Source: Lentzea sp. NEAU-D7
GTDB lineage: Bacteria; Actinomycetota; Actinomycetes; Mycobacteriales; Pseudonocardiaceae
Direction of reading: 5' to 3'
NCBI RefSeq assembly: GCF_026242055.1
Contig: NZ_JAPJDL010000035.1
Coordinates: 24,810-88,809 of the forward strand
Length of the DNA: 64,000 bases
A model generated the notes under the pieces. That model saw only the letters and a program-made list of their open reading frames with translations, made no database searches and was not told where the DNA came from. Shown in pieces: positions 1-7,573 of the stretch. The translations under genes and the position numbers were made by a program. Each line of letters begins with the position of its first letter. Positions within the stretch are counted from its first letter, which is position 1.

Positions 1-1
1 C

Positions 2-772
2 CCGCTGCCGATCACGGTCATCTGCGAGCTGCTCGGCATCCCGATCGACAACCGCGACGACTTCCGCGAGTGGTCGAACCAGCTGCTGTCCTTCGGCACG
101 CCGGAGGAGGTCCAGGCGGCCGCGTCCGCGATGGCCGGCTTCCTGTACCAGCACGTCACGGCCATCGCCCAGGCCGAGCCCGACGACACGTTCTTCTCCG
201 CTCTCGTGCACGCCGACGACTCCGGTGACCGGCTGAACACCGAAGAGCTGATCTCGATGGCGTTCCTGCTGCTCGTGGCGGGCCACGAGACGACGGTGAA
301 CCTCATCGGCAACGCGGTGCTGTCGTTGCTGCGCAACCCGGACCAGCTGCAGATCCTCAAGGACCGTCCCGAGCTGATCCCGGCCAGCACCGAGGAGTTC
401 CTGCGGCTGGAGGGCCCGATCAACGTCGCGACCTTCCGCTACACCAAGGAGGACGTCGAGCTCGGTGACGTCACGGTGCCCGCCGGCGAGATCCTGATGG
501 TGTCGCTGATCGCCGCCAACCGGGACCCCGCGAAGTACGAGAACCCCGACCAGCTCGACGTGACGCGGTCCGCGCAGGGGCACGTGGCGTTCGGGCACGG
601 CATCCACTTCTGCCTCGGCGCGCCGCTGGCCCGGCTGGAGTTCGACGTGGCGCTGACGCAGCTGCTCGACCGGTTCCCGAACCTGACGCTGGCCGCGGAG
701 CCGGAGACGCTGGTGTGGCGGGACAGCACGCTGATCCGCGGTCTGCACACCCTCCCGGTGCGCCTCGCCTAA
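2..772 (+). CDS. Cytochrome P450, C-terminal part (5' end outside window)
   Basis: Heme monooxygenase. The frame is open from base 2, so the N-terminal part lies outside the window. Visible are the I-helix oxygen-activation motif AGHETT (codons about 278-295), the K-helix ExxR as EEFLR (about 392-406), and the heme loop FGHGIHFCLG with the axial cysteine codon at 611-613. The stop TAA (770-772) is one base before the bioA start, so the two genes are very likely cotranscribed. Sequence style resembles the CYP107 group, to which the pimelate-forming BioI of Bacillus belongs. A BioI-like role is therefore possible but is only inferred from position. Confidence 0.93.
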   Translation, partial: PLPITVICELLGIPIDNRDDFREWSNQLLSFGTPEEVQAAASAMAGFLYQHVTAIAQAEPDDTFFSALVHADDSGDRLNTEELISMAFLLLVAGHETTVNLIGNAVLSLLRNPDQLQILKDRPELIPASTEEFLRLEGPINVATFRYTKEDVELGDVTVPAGEILMVSLIAANRDPAKYENPDQLDVTRSAQGHVAFGHGIHFCLGAPLARLEFDVALTQLLDRFPNLTLAAEPETLVWRDSTLIRGLHTLPVRLA

Positions 773-773
773 T

Positions 774-2039
774 GTGCTGCGGGTGGACGACCTGCTGAAG
801 CTCGACCAGGCGCACGTCTGGCACCCGTACGGTCCGATGCCGGGCACCCAGGAGCCGTTGCTCGTCTCAGGGGCCTCGGGTGTCCGGCTCGAACTCGCGG
901 ACGGCCGTGAACTCGTCGACGGCATGTCGTCGTGGTGGGCGGCCATCCACGGCTACCGCCACCCGGTGCTCGACGCGGCCGTCACCGAGCAGCTCGGCAG
1001 GATGAGCCACGTGATGTTCGGCGGGCTCACGCACGAGCCCGCCATCAGGCTCAGCGCGAAGCTCGTCGAGATCACCCCCGAGCCGTTGCAGCACGTGTTC
1101 CTCTGCGACTCCGGCTCGGTGTCGGTCGAGGTCGCGGTGAAGATGTGCCTGCAGTACTGGCGCTCGCGGAACCGGCCGGAGAAGCACCGCCTGCTGACGT
1201 GGCGCGGTGGCTACCACGGCGACACGTTCAACCCGATGTCCGTCTGCGACCCCGACGGCGGGATGCACTCGCTGTGGCGCGGAATCCTGCCGCAGCAGGT
1301 GTTCGCGGACGCGCCACCGGCCGAGATGGACACCGCGTACGTCCAGCACCTCTCCGACCTGATCGAGGAACACGCCGGAGAGCTCGCCGCGATCATCGTC
1401 GAGCCGGTCGTGCAGGGCGCCGGGGGCATGCGCTTCCACGACCCGCGCTACCTGCACGTGCTGCGCGAACTGGCGTACACGCACGACGTGCTGCTGGTGT
1501 TCGACGAGATCGCCACGGGCTTCGGTCGCACGGGCGAGCTGTTCGGCGCCGACCACGCCAGCGTCAGCCCGGACGTCATGTGCCTGGGCAAGTCGCTGAC
1601 CGGCGGGTACATGACGATGGCCGCGACCCTGTGCACCACGAGGGTGGCCGACGGGATCAGCAAGGGCGAGGTGCCGGTGCTCGCGCACGGGCCGACGTTC
1701 ATGGGCAACCCGCTGGCGTCGGCGGTGTCGCTGGCGTCGATCGACCTGCTGCTGTCGCAGGACTGGAAGCGCGAGGTCGCCCGGATCTCCGCCGGGCTCT
1801 CGGCGGGGCTGGCTCCCGCACGCGAGTTGCCCGGTGTCCGGGACGTGCGCGTGCTGGGCGCCATCGGCGTTGTGCAACTGCACGAGCCCGTGGACATGGC
1901 CCGGGCCACTCGCGCCGCCGTGGACGCGGGCGTCTGGCTGCGGCCCTTCCGCGACCTGATCTACACGATGCCGCCGTTCGTCAGCACGGACGCCGACGTC
2001 GCGCAGATCGCGGCGGCTGTGGTCGACGCCGCCCGCTAA
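774..2039 (+). CDS. bioA: BioA, adenosylmethionine--8-amino-7-oxononanoate aminotransferase
   Basis: PLP enzyme of biotin synthesis that converts KAPA to DAPA with S-adenosylmethionine as amino donor; cytosolic. The 421-residue length is normal for the family. Recognisable pieces are WHPYGPM (residues 16-22), the substrate-pocket segment MSSWWAAIHGYRHP (51-64), VMFGGLTHEPA (80-90), the cofactor segment FDEIATGFGRTG, and the Schiff-base lysine in MCLGKSLTGG (K273). The GTG start lies one base after the P450 stop, and the stop overlaps the ATG of the following lectin gene. bioF is not next to it; bioD and bioB follow within 3 kb. Confidence 0.96.
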   Translation: MLRVDDLLKLDQAHVWHPYGPMPGTQEPLLVSGASGVRLELADGRELVDGMSSWWAAIHGYRHPVLDAAVTEQLGRMSHVMFGGLTHEPAIRLSAKLVEITPEPLQHVFLCDSGSVSVEVAVKMCLQYWRSRNRPEKHRLLTWRGGYHGDTFNPMSVCDPDGGMHSLWRGILPQQVFADAPPAEMDTAYVQHLSDLIEEHAGELAAIIVEPVVQGAGGMRFHDPRYLHVLRELAYTHDVLLVFDEIATGFGRTGELFGADHASVSPDVMCLGKSLTGGYMTMAATLCTTRVADGISKGEVPVLAHGPTFMGNPLASAVSLASIDLLLSQDWKREVARISAGLSAGLAPARELPGVRDVRVLGAIGVVQLHEPVDMARATRAAVDAGVWLRPFRDLIYTMPPFVSTDADVAQIAAAVVDAAR

Positions 2040-2557
2040 TGTGCCACGCCATGGGGAAAATGCCGGCTGCGCTGGGCGTGGCCATCCTGGGGGTAGCGGG
2101 TCTCGTGGTGCCGGCGCAGGCGGCGGACGAGCCCATCACGTTTCCCAAGATGTACGGCTCCGGGCGCGGCGGGACGATCAACCTGCCGGGCACGGGCGGC
2201 AAGTGCCTCGACGCGGCGCTGGAGGAGATCGACCGCGACGGCGGCAAGGTGCAGATGTGGACGTGCGGCCTCGCCGGTGCCGAACAGCAGTGGCGGTACG
2301 AGTACGTGGGTGACTCGAGCGGCCAGGCCTACGTCGTCAACGAGGCGAACGGCAAGTGCCTCGACATCGCCCTGGAGGAGATCGGCCAGGAGGGCGGCCG
2401 GGTGCAGATGTGGCAGTGCACCGGCAGCGTCGAACAACGCTTCACGGTCGTCTACCACCAGGGCGACCTGTTCATCACGCCCGTCGCGACCAAGGGCTTC
2501 CTCGGCGCGTCCGGTGTCCACGAGGGCGCGCCGATCGGCATCTACGCCAAGGGCTGA
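2039..2557 (+). CDS. Secreted ricin-type beta-trefoil lectin domain protein
   Basis: Small exported carbohydrate-binding-like protein of 172 residues from the ATG that overlaps the bioA stop (TAATG). An alternative ATG lies four codons in, at 2051. An N-terminal hydrophobic segment ending in PAQA (signal peptidase I site before ADE) is followed by two trefoil-like units. Each has a GKCLD motif and a downstream QMW (VQMWTCGLAG, VQMWQCTGS), typical of QxW/ricin-B folds. The third unit is degenerate. No catalytic domain is attached. It sits inside the biotin cluster without an obvious functional link and converges on the redoxin gene with a 16-bp overlap. Confidence 0.85.
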   Translation: MCHAMGKMPAALGVAILGVAGLVVPAQAADEPITFPKMYGSGRGGTINLPGTGGKCLDAALEEIDRDGGKVQMWTCGLAGAEQQWRYEYVGDSSGQAYVVNEANGKCLDIALEEIGQEGGRVQMWQCTGSVEQRFTVVYHQGDLFITPVATKGFLGASGVHEGAPIGIYAKG

Positions 2558-2796
2558 ACGCCGATCGCGGCCGACAGCTGCGTGTCGGTCGGCTCGACCA
2601 GGACATCCCCGTCCGGCAGCACCAGGACGGGGATGTTCTTGCGTCCGGAGAGCTCGATCGCCCGGTCGCGTGCCTCGTCGTCGTGCTCGACGTCTACGTA
2701 GGTGAACGGCACGTTGTTGCGGGTCAGCCACGACTTGGCCCGGCGGCAGTCGCCACACCACTCGGCGCCGTACATCACGATCGGTTGCTCACTCAT
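2542..2796 (-). CDS. Glutaredoxin-like/mycoredoxin-like thiol oxidoreductase
   Basis: Small thioredoxin-fold redoxin of 84 residues. MSEQPIVMYGAEWCGDCRRAK carries the CxxC active site as CGDC on strand one/helix one. IPVLVLPDGDVL supplies the cis-Pro (NIPVL) and the strand hairpin typical of glutaredoxins. In mycothiol-containing actinobacteria such proteins act as mycoredoxins. An in-frame extension upstream to 2883 is low-complexity and Arg-rich and was discarded. The chosen ATG is preceded by CAAAAT at 2804-2809 with a 7-base gap, fitting a leaderless transcript. It is transcribed against the biotin genes. Confidence 0.85.
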   Translation of the reverse strand: MSEQPIVMYGAEWCGDCRRAKSWLTRNNVPFTYVDVEHDDEARDRAIELSGRKNIPVLVLPDGDVLVEPTDTQLSAAIGVQPLA

Positions 2797-2803
2797 GCTG
2801 CGT

Positions 2804-2809
2804 ATTTTG
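2804..2809 (-). promoter_or_regulatory. Candidate -10 (CAAAAT) for leaderless redoxin transcript
   Basis: On the minus strand CAAAAT ends 7 bases before the redoxin ATG at 2796, putting the expected transcription start at or next to the start codon. The region is locally AT-rich. No convincing -35 was seen. Confidence 0.4.
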
Positions 2810-2901
2810 CCGCTTCTCCGGAGACGGCGCCGCGGCCGCCCGGTAGTCGGCCGGACGACCGCCGCGACCGCGGAGCAGGTCACGCTCTAAGGTGAGGATT
2901 C

Positions 2902-3621
2902 GTGAGCGTGCTGGTGATCACCGGAACCGGGACAGAGGTCGGCAAGACCGCCGTCACCGCGGGCATCGCGGCGCTGGCCAGGGCAGAAGGCAGACGGGTC
3001 GCGGTGCTCAAGCCCGCGCAGACCGGCCTGCTGCCCGGCGAGCCTGGCGACGTGGCGGAGGTGGCGCGGCTGGCCGGCGACGTGACGACCCGTGAGCTGG
3101 CCAGATACCCCGATCCGCTGGCCCCCGCCACCGCGGCGAGACGCGCGGGCATGGCCACCGTGCACCCGAAGGACGTCGCCGCCGAGGTCACCGCGCTCGA
3201 CGAGACCCACGACCTGGTGCTGGTCGAGGGCGCGGGCGGGCTGCTGGTGCGGTTCGACGAGGGCGGTTCGACGCTGGCCGACATCGCGTGGGCGGTGAAC
3301 GCGCCCGTCCTGATCGTGGCGCAGGCCGGGCTCGGCACGCTGAACACGACCGCGCTGACGGCCGAGGCTTTGCAGCGGCGCGGACTCGAGTCGATCGGTG
3401 TCGTGGTGGGCAGCTGGCCGCTGCACCCCGACCTCGCCTCGCTCACGAACCTGGCCGACCTGCCCGAGGCGGCGGGTGCTCCGCTGCTCGGCGCGCTGCC
3501 GCAGGGTGTGACGAAGCTCGGTCCCGTGGACTTCCTGGCCGTCGCCAAGAGATCGTTTTCACCCTGGTTCGGCGGGGAGTTCGACCCGGAGACGTTCGCG
3601 GCTCAATTCGCGGTCCAGTGA
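2902..3621 (+). CDS. bioD: BioD, ATP-dependent dethiobiotin synthetase
   Basis: Closes the ureido ring of DAPA with CO2 and ATP to give dethiobiotin. The 239-residue protein starts with VLVITGTGTEVGKT, containing the P-loop variant at residues 8-16 (GTGTEVGKT). It keeps LKPAQTG, the acidic LVEGAGGLLV motif and PVLIVAQAGLGTLN, all characteristic of BioD. The GTG start is preceded by both an SD-like GGTGAGG and a TAAGGT hexamer 8 bases upstream, so a leadered or nearly leaderless transcript is possible. It is the middle biotin gene of the cluster, with bioB 70 bases downstream. Confidence 0.96.
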   Translation: MSVLVITGTGTEVGKTAVTAGIAALARAEGRRVAVLKPAQTGLLPGEPGDVAEVARLAGDVTTRELARYPDPLAPATAARRAGMATVHPKDVAAEVTALDETHDLVLVEGAGGLLVRFDEGGSTLADIAWAVNAPVLIVAQAGLGTLNTTALTAEALQRRGLESIGVVVGSWPLHPDLASLTNLADLPEAAGAPLLGALPQGVTKLGPVDFLAVAKRSFSPWFGGEFDPETFAAQFAVQ

Positions 3622-3691
3622 CCTACATCGCTGCACGATGAAGGATTCAGTGAGGCACACTGGCTCGCCAGGCCACAGAGGAGGAGAGACC

Positions 3692-4708
3692 GTGACCGCA
3701 GCACCAGAACAGATCGACGTGCTCGACGAAGCTCGTGAGCAGGTGCTCGAACGAGGCGTCGGGCTCACCGAGGCTCAGGTGCTGAAGGTGCTGGAGCTGC
3801 CGGAGGACAGGATCCCCGAGCTGCTCGCCCTGGCGCACGAGGTCCGCGAGCGCTGGTGCGGTCCCGAGGTCGAGGTCGAGGGCATCGTCTCGCTCAAGAC
3901 CGGCGGCTGCCCCGAGGACTGCCACTTCTGCTCCCAGTCGGGACAGTTCCCGTCGCCCGTGCGGTCGGCGTGGCTGGACATCCCCGGCCTGGTCCGCGCG
4001 GCGCGGCAGACCCGCGACACCGGCGCGACCGAGTTCTGCATCGTCGCGGCCGTGCGCGGCCCGGACAAGCGGCTGCTCTCGCAGGTGCGCGACGGCATCA
4101 AGGCCATCCGCGAGGACGGCAACGACATCCAGATCGCCTGCTCGCTCGGCATGCTCACGCAGGAGCAGGTCGACGAGCTCGTGGCGATGGGCGTGCACCG
4201 CTACAACCACAACCTCGAGACCGCGCGCTCGCACTTCCCGGAGGTCGTGACCACGCACTCCTGGGAGGAGCGCTGGGACACGCTGCGGATGATCCGCGAC
4301 GCCGGCATGGAGGTCTGCTGCGGCGGCATCATCGGCATGGGGGAGACGCTGGCGCAGCGCGCGGAGTTCGCCGTGCAGCTCGCGGAGCTGGAGCCGGACG
4401 AGGTCCCGCTGAACTTCCTCATCCCGAACCCCGGCACGCCGTACGAGAACTACCCGGTCGTCGAGGGCGCCGAGGCGCTGCGCACGGTCGGCGCGTTCCG
4501 GCTCGCGCTGCCGCGCACGATCCTGCGCTTCGCCGGTGGCCGGGAGCTGACGTTCGGCGACCTGGGCGCGAAGCAGGGCATGCTCGGCGGCATCAACGCG
4601 ATCATCGTCGGCAACTACCTGACGAACCTCGGCCGTCCCGCGCAGCAGGACCTCGACATGCTCGAAGAGCTGTCGATGCCCATCAAGGCGCTGAGCCAGA
4701 CCCTGTGA
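3692..4708 (+). CDS. bioB: BioB, biotin synthase (radical SAM)
   Basis: Inserts sulfur into dethiobiotin. The GTG at 3692 follows an SD-like AGGAGGAG and gives 338 residues; an upstream in-frame ATG at 3638 would add a non-homologous N-terminus. The radical-SAM motif GGCPEDCHFCSQ gives C73, C77 and C80 for the [4Fe-4S] cluster. YNHNLET, GGIIGMGE and the C-terminal FAGGRE and GNYLTN segments are typical BioB signatures. Its stop overlaps the GTG of the zinc-ribbon protein BsaP (GTGA), indicating translational coupling to its expected auxiliary partner. Confidence 0.97.
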   Translation: MTAAPEQIDVLDEAREQVLERGVGLTEAQVLKVLELPEDRIPELLALAHEVRERWCGPEVEVEGIVSLKTGGCPEDCHFCSQSGQFPSPVRSAWLDIPGLVRAARQTRDTGATEFCIVAAVRGPDKRLLSQVRDGIKAIREDGNDIQIACSLGMLTQEQVDELVAMGVHRYNHNLETARSHFPEVVTTHSWEERWDTLRMIRDAGMEVCCGGIIGMGETLAQRAEFAVQLAELEPDEVPLNFLIPNPGTPYENYPVVEGAEALRTVGAFRLALPRTILRFAGGRELTFGDLGAKQGMLGGINAIIVGNYLTNLGRPAQQDLDMLEELSMPIKALSQTL

Positions 4709-4908
4709 CGACGACTCGGATGACGTACTGCTCGTTCTGCGGCAAAGAGGAAGCTGACGGCGACCACGGGTTCTGCCGTCAGCGGCTGTCGATGATCGAC
4801 CCGCCGCGGTACTGCTCGGAGTGCGCGCGCCGCATGGTCGTCCAGGTGACCCCGGACGGCTGGGCGGCGCGCTGCAGCCGCCACGGCGAGATCACCTCGG
4901 CTCGGTAG
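4705..4908 (+). CDS. bsaP: BsaP-like biotin synthase auxiliary protein (zinc-ribbon/Cys-rich)
   Basis: Small Cys-rich protein of 67 residues from the GTG overlapping the bioB stop; an ATG at 4720 is an alternative start. It has two CxxC pairs (YCSFCGKEE and YCSECARR) plus further cysteines in GFCRQ and RCSRHGE, consistent with metal or Fe-S binding. In mycobacteria the gene directly after bioB (Rv1590) was reported, as I recall, to be an auxiliary protein needed by biotin synthase. The same position, size and cysteine pattern here, followed by DUF2567 as in M. tuberculosis, support the assignment. Confidence 0.85.
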   Translation: MTTTRMTYCSFCGKEEADGDHGFCRQRLSMIDPPRYCSECARRMVVQVTPDGWAARCSRHGEITSAR

Positions 4909-4914
4909 TAACCT
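4909..4914 (+). promoter_or_regulatory. Candidate -10 (TAACCT) for leaderless DUF2567 transcript
   Basis: TAACCT begins immediately after the bsaP stop and ends 7 bases before the ATG at 4922, with no SD-like sequence between. This is the arrangement expected for a leaderless actinobacterial mRNA. Confidence 0.45.
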
Positions 4915-4921
4915 CTCGCGA

Positions 4922-5515
4922 ATGGACGACAAAGCAGCGCCGGTGCGCATCGAATCCGTGCCGGAGCCGCCGTACGTCTACCACTACTACCCCCGGCCAC
5001 GGCCGAAAGTGGTGGTCAAGCGGGATCTGCTGCCGAGCCTGGTGGTGGCGCTGACGACGTTCATCGGCGCCTTCCCCGCCGGGTTCCTCTGGTCGAGGCT
5101 GGCGCCGGCGCAGCTCAAGATCGTGTCGCCGCAGGACGACAAGCTCTACCCGATCGGCCTGGAGAGCTACCACCGGCTCGACGCGCTGATGGTGTTCGTG
5201 CTGATCGGCCTCGGAGCGGGCGTGATCACGGGCATCGCGGTGTGGCTGATGCGGCAGCGGCGCGGTCCCGTGGTGATGCTGGCGATGACGGCGGGCTCGT
5301 TCGCCGCGGCCTGGTTCGCGCAGGACTTCGGCGGGAGGCTCGCCGCCGGCCTCTACCCGAACCCGGCGTCGATCAAGCCGAACGACACGTTGCTCGTCGC
5401 GCCCGCTTTGGAGACGTGGTGGGGAATTCTGGCGTGGCCGCTGGCGGCCGCGCTGGCCTACGGGTGCTGCGCGGCGTGGAACGGCCTCGACGACCTGGGG
5501 CGGCGCCTCGGCTGA
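4922..5515 (+). CDS. DUF2567 family membrane protein
   Basis: Integral membrane protein of 197 residues and unknown function. A Pro/Tyr-rich cytosolic N-terminus (YVYHYYPRPRPK) precedes about four hydrophobic segments: near LVVALTTFIGAFPAGF, ALMVFVLIGLGAGVITG, VVMLAMTAGSFAAAW, and a C-terminal one near WGILAWPLAAALAYG. Position directly after bioB and bsaP corresponds to Rv1591 of M. tuberculosis, a DUF2567 protein, so this order is old. A direct link to biotin is not shown. Confidence 0.8.
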   Translation: MDDKAAPVRIESVPEPPYVYHYYPRPRPKVVVKRDLLPSLVVALTTFIGAFPAGFLWSRLAPAQLKIVSPQDDKLYPIGLESYHRLDALMVFVLIGLGAGVITGIAVWLMRQRRGPVVMLAMTAGSFAAAWFAQDFGGRLAAGLYPNPASIKPNDTLLVAPALETWWGILAWPLAAALAYGCCAAWNGLDDLGRRLG

Positions 5516-5535
5516 GGCACCGCCCTCGTGGGCGC

Positions 5536-6258
5536 CTATCCGACCCGGTAGGCGAAGTCGGGCATGTCCGTCACGAACATCTGACCGGGCGCGTGGGTGA
5601 TCGCGAACGGCGGCCTGGACTTCATCAGCACGGCCTGAGGGGTCACCCCGCACGCCCAGAACACAGGCACGTCACCAGGTTCGTGCTCGACGGCGTCCCC
5701 GAAGTCCGGTGCGTCGACGTCCTCGATCCCGAGCATCCGCGGGTCGCCCGCGCCGACCGGGGCGCCGTGCACCGACGGCATGAGCGCCGTGACCTTGTGC
5801 GCCATGTCCACAAGGGACTCCGGGATCCAGCGCATCGACACGACCATCGGCCCGTGCAGCCGCCCGGCGGGCCGGCACTGGATGTCCGTGACGAACATCG
5901 AGACGTTCCTGCCCTGCTCCACGTGCCGCAGCGGCACCCCGGCGCTCTCCAGCGCCGTCTCGAACGTGAAGCTGCAGCCGATCAGGAACGTCACCAGGTC
6001 GTCGCGCCAGTGCTCGGTCGCGTTCTCCGGTTCCGCCGCGAGCTCGCCGTTCTCCCAGATCCGGTAGCGCGGCGCGTGGGTGCGCACGTCGGCGTCCCGC
6101 TTGAGCGCGCTGACCGTCTCTCCCGCGTCCAGCACGTCGAGCACCGGGCACGGTTTGGGGTTGCGGTGGGTGAAGAGCAGGAAGTCGTACGCCCAGTCCT
6201 TCGGGATGGCGATCAGGTTGGCCTGCGCCTGTCCCGGCGCTTGTCCCGCGGTCGTCAT
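5536..6258 (-). CDS. DUF1445/YcsI-type D-glutamate cyclase-like hydro-lyase
   Basis: Family member of 240 residues in the group annotated as putative hydro-lyase or D-glutamate cyclase (PF07286). Signatures visible: QANLIAIPKDWAYDFLLF, RNPKPCPVLDV, FLIGCSFTFE, FVTDIQCRPAGRLHGPMVVSMR, and the C-terminal VFWACGVTPQAVLM and FVTDMPD. The usual N-terminal 20 or so residues before the TAG/QANL block are shortened, which may reflect the start choice. The ATG overlaps the stop of the upstream MFS gene (ATGA), so the transporter and enzyme are coupled. Together they suggest uptake and turnover of a small amino or hydroxy acid; the substrate is unknown. Confidence 0.85.
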   Translation of the reverse strand: MTTAGQAPGQAQANLIAIPKDWAYDFLLFTHRNPKPCPVLDVLDAGETVSALKRDADVRTHAPRYRIWENGELAAEPENATEHWRDDLVTFLIGCSFTFETALESAGVPLRHVEQGRNVSMFVTDIQCRPAGRLHGPMVVSMRWIPESLVDMAHKVTALMPSVHGAPVGAGDPRMLGIEDVDAPDFGDAVEHEPGDVPVFWACGVTPQAVLMKSRPPFAITHAPGQMFVTDMPDFAYRVG

Positions 6259-7499
6259 TCGAGCTCCTTGTTGACCGTCTCCGGCAGCCAGATGAGCGCG
6301 ACCACGGCGATTCCGTACGCGGCCGCCCCGAACAGCATCGCACCGCCGATGCCGAGCCTGTCCGCCATGAACCCGACCAGCCCGGGGAACACGGCACCGA
6401 ACGCACGCCCGAAGTTGTACGTGAAGCCCTGGCCCGTTCCGCGCAGCTGCGTGGGGTAGAGCTCCGACAGGTAGCTGCCGAACCCGCTGAAGATCGCGGA
6501 CATGCAGAACCCGAGCGGGAAGCCGAGGAACATGACCAACGTGTTGGCACCGTTGGGGATCTGCGTGTACGCGACGATCAGCAACGCGCTGGCGACGGCG
6601 AACAGCACGAAGGTCTTCTTGCGCCCCAGGTGGTCCGTGAGGTAGCCGCCGCACACGTACCCGATCCACGCGCCGGTGATGAGGAACGCGAGGTACCCGC
6701 CCGTACCGATGATCGTGAGGCCGCGCCCGGTCTGCAGGAACGCCGGCAGCCACGTCGCGAGCGTGTAGTACCCGCCCTGCACACCGGTCGCGAGCAGCGC
6801 GGCGAACAGCGTGGTCTTGAGGATCGGCCCCTGGAAGATCTTCGGGAACGTGCCGCGTTCCTTGGGCAGCGCCTTGGCCTCGGGCGCGTCGTCGACGTTG
6901 CGGCGCACGTAGAAGATGAGGATCGCGGGCAACGCGCCCGTCCAGAACATGATCCGCCACGAGATCGCCGGGTCGGCCAGCGACGCGACCAGCGTGTTGA
7001 CGATGACCGCGAGCCCCCAGCCCACGGCCCACGCGCTCTGGATGAACGCCACGGTCCGCCCGCGGTACTTCGGCTTGCAGTACTCGGCCACGAGGATCGC
7101 CCCGGCCGCCCATTCACCGCCGAAGCCCAGTCCCTGCAGCGCGCGGAAGACCAGCAGCGTCTCGTAGTTCGTCGCGAAGCCGCACAGCACCGTGAAGAAC
7201 GCGTACGCCGCCACCGTGATGATCAGCGTCCTGGATCGGCCGAACCGGTCCGCCATGATGCCCGCCACCGCGCCGCCGATGGCGCTCATCAGCAGCGTGC
7301 TGGTGCCCAGCAGGCCGGCTTCCGCCTTGGTGAGGCCGAAGTAGCCGGTGATCGCGACCAGGCTCAGGGGGAGAACCCAGTAGTCGTAGGAGTCCAGCCC
7401 GTAACCGCCGAAGGCGCCGACGAACGCGCGCCTGCCCTTCTGGCCGAGACTGCGGAACCAGGCGAAACGGCCTGTGTCCTCGGTCGTGGACGTGCTCAT
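6255..7499 (-). CDS. MFS transporter, metabolite:H+ symporter type
   Basis: Major facilitator of 414 residues with about twelve hydrophobic segments. The cytoplasmic loop 2-3 motif is present as ADRFGRSRT, and the equivalent second-half motif as TDHLGRKKT. The N-terminus GAFGGYGLDSYDYWVLP and the FGGEWAAGAILVAEY segment resemble sialate/aromatic-acid (NanT/AAHS-like) symporters. It is the first gene of an operon with the DUF1445 enzyme, so that enzyme's substrate is the likely cargo. An SD-like GAGGTG precedes the ATG, and a perfect 17-bp palindrome lies about 60 bases upstream. Confidence 0.9.
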   Translation of the reverse strand: MSTSTTEDTGRFAWFRSLGQKGRRAFVGAFGGYGLDSYDYWVLPLSLVAITGYFGLTKAEAGLLGTSTLLMSAIGGAVAGIMADRFGRSRTLIITVAAYAFFTVLCGFATNYETLLVFRALQGLGFGGEWAAGAILVAEYCKPKYRGRTVAFIQSAWAVGWGLAVIVNTLVASLADPAISWRIMFWTGALPAILIFYVRRNVDDAPEAKALPKERGTFPKIFQGPILKTTLFAALLATGVQGGYYTLATWLPAFLQTGRGLTIIGTGGYLAFLITGAWIGYVCGGYLTDHLGRKKTFVLFAVASALLIVAYTQIPNGANTLVMFLGFPLGFCMSAIFSGFGSYLSELYPTQLRGTGQGFTYNFGRAFGAVFPGLVGFMADRLGIGGAMLFGAAAYGIAVVALIWLPETVNKELE

Positions 7500-7556
7500 G
7501 GGACACCTCGCAGCGTGGTGGAGGAGTGGTCGGGTGTGATGTGGGACTCAGGGTAA

Positions 7557-7573
7557 GGATTGTTCAACAATCC
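7557..7573. promoter_or_regulatory. Perfect 17-bp palindrome, likely repressor operator
   Basis: GGATTGTT and AACAATCC form a perfect inverted repeat around one central C. It lies 58 bases upstream of the MFS/DUF1445 operon start and is AT-rich against its surroundings. The TTGTTCAACAA core resembles operators of FadR-type GntR regulators. No regulator gene is adjacent. Confidence 0.55.

Noticed and set aside
5516..5536. Bidirectional terminator between DUF2567 and DUF1445 genes
   Set aside because: A GCCC/GGGC stem is visible but short and bulged; too weak to list as a feature.
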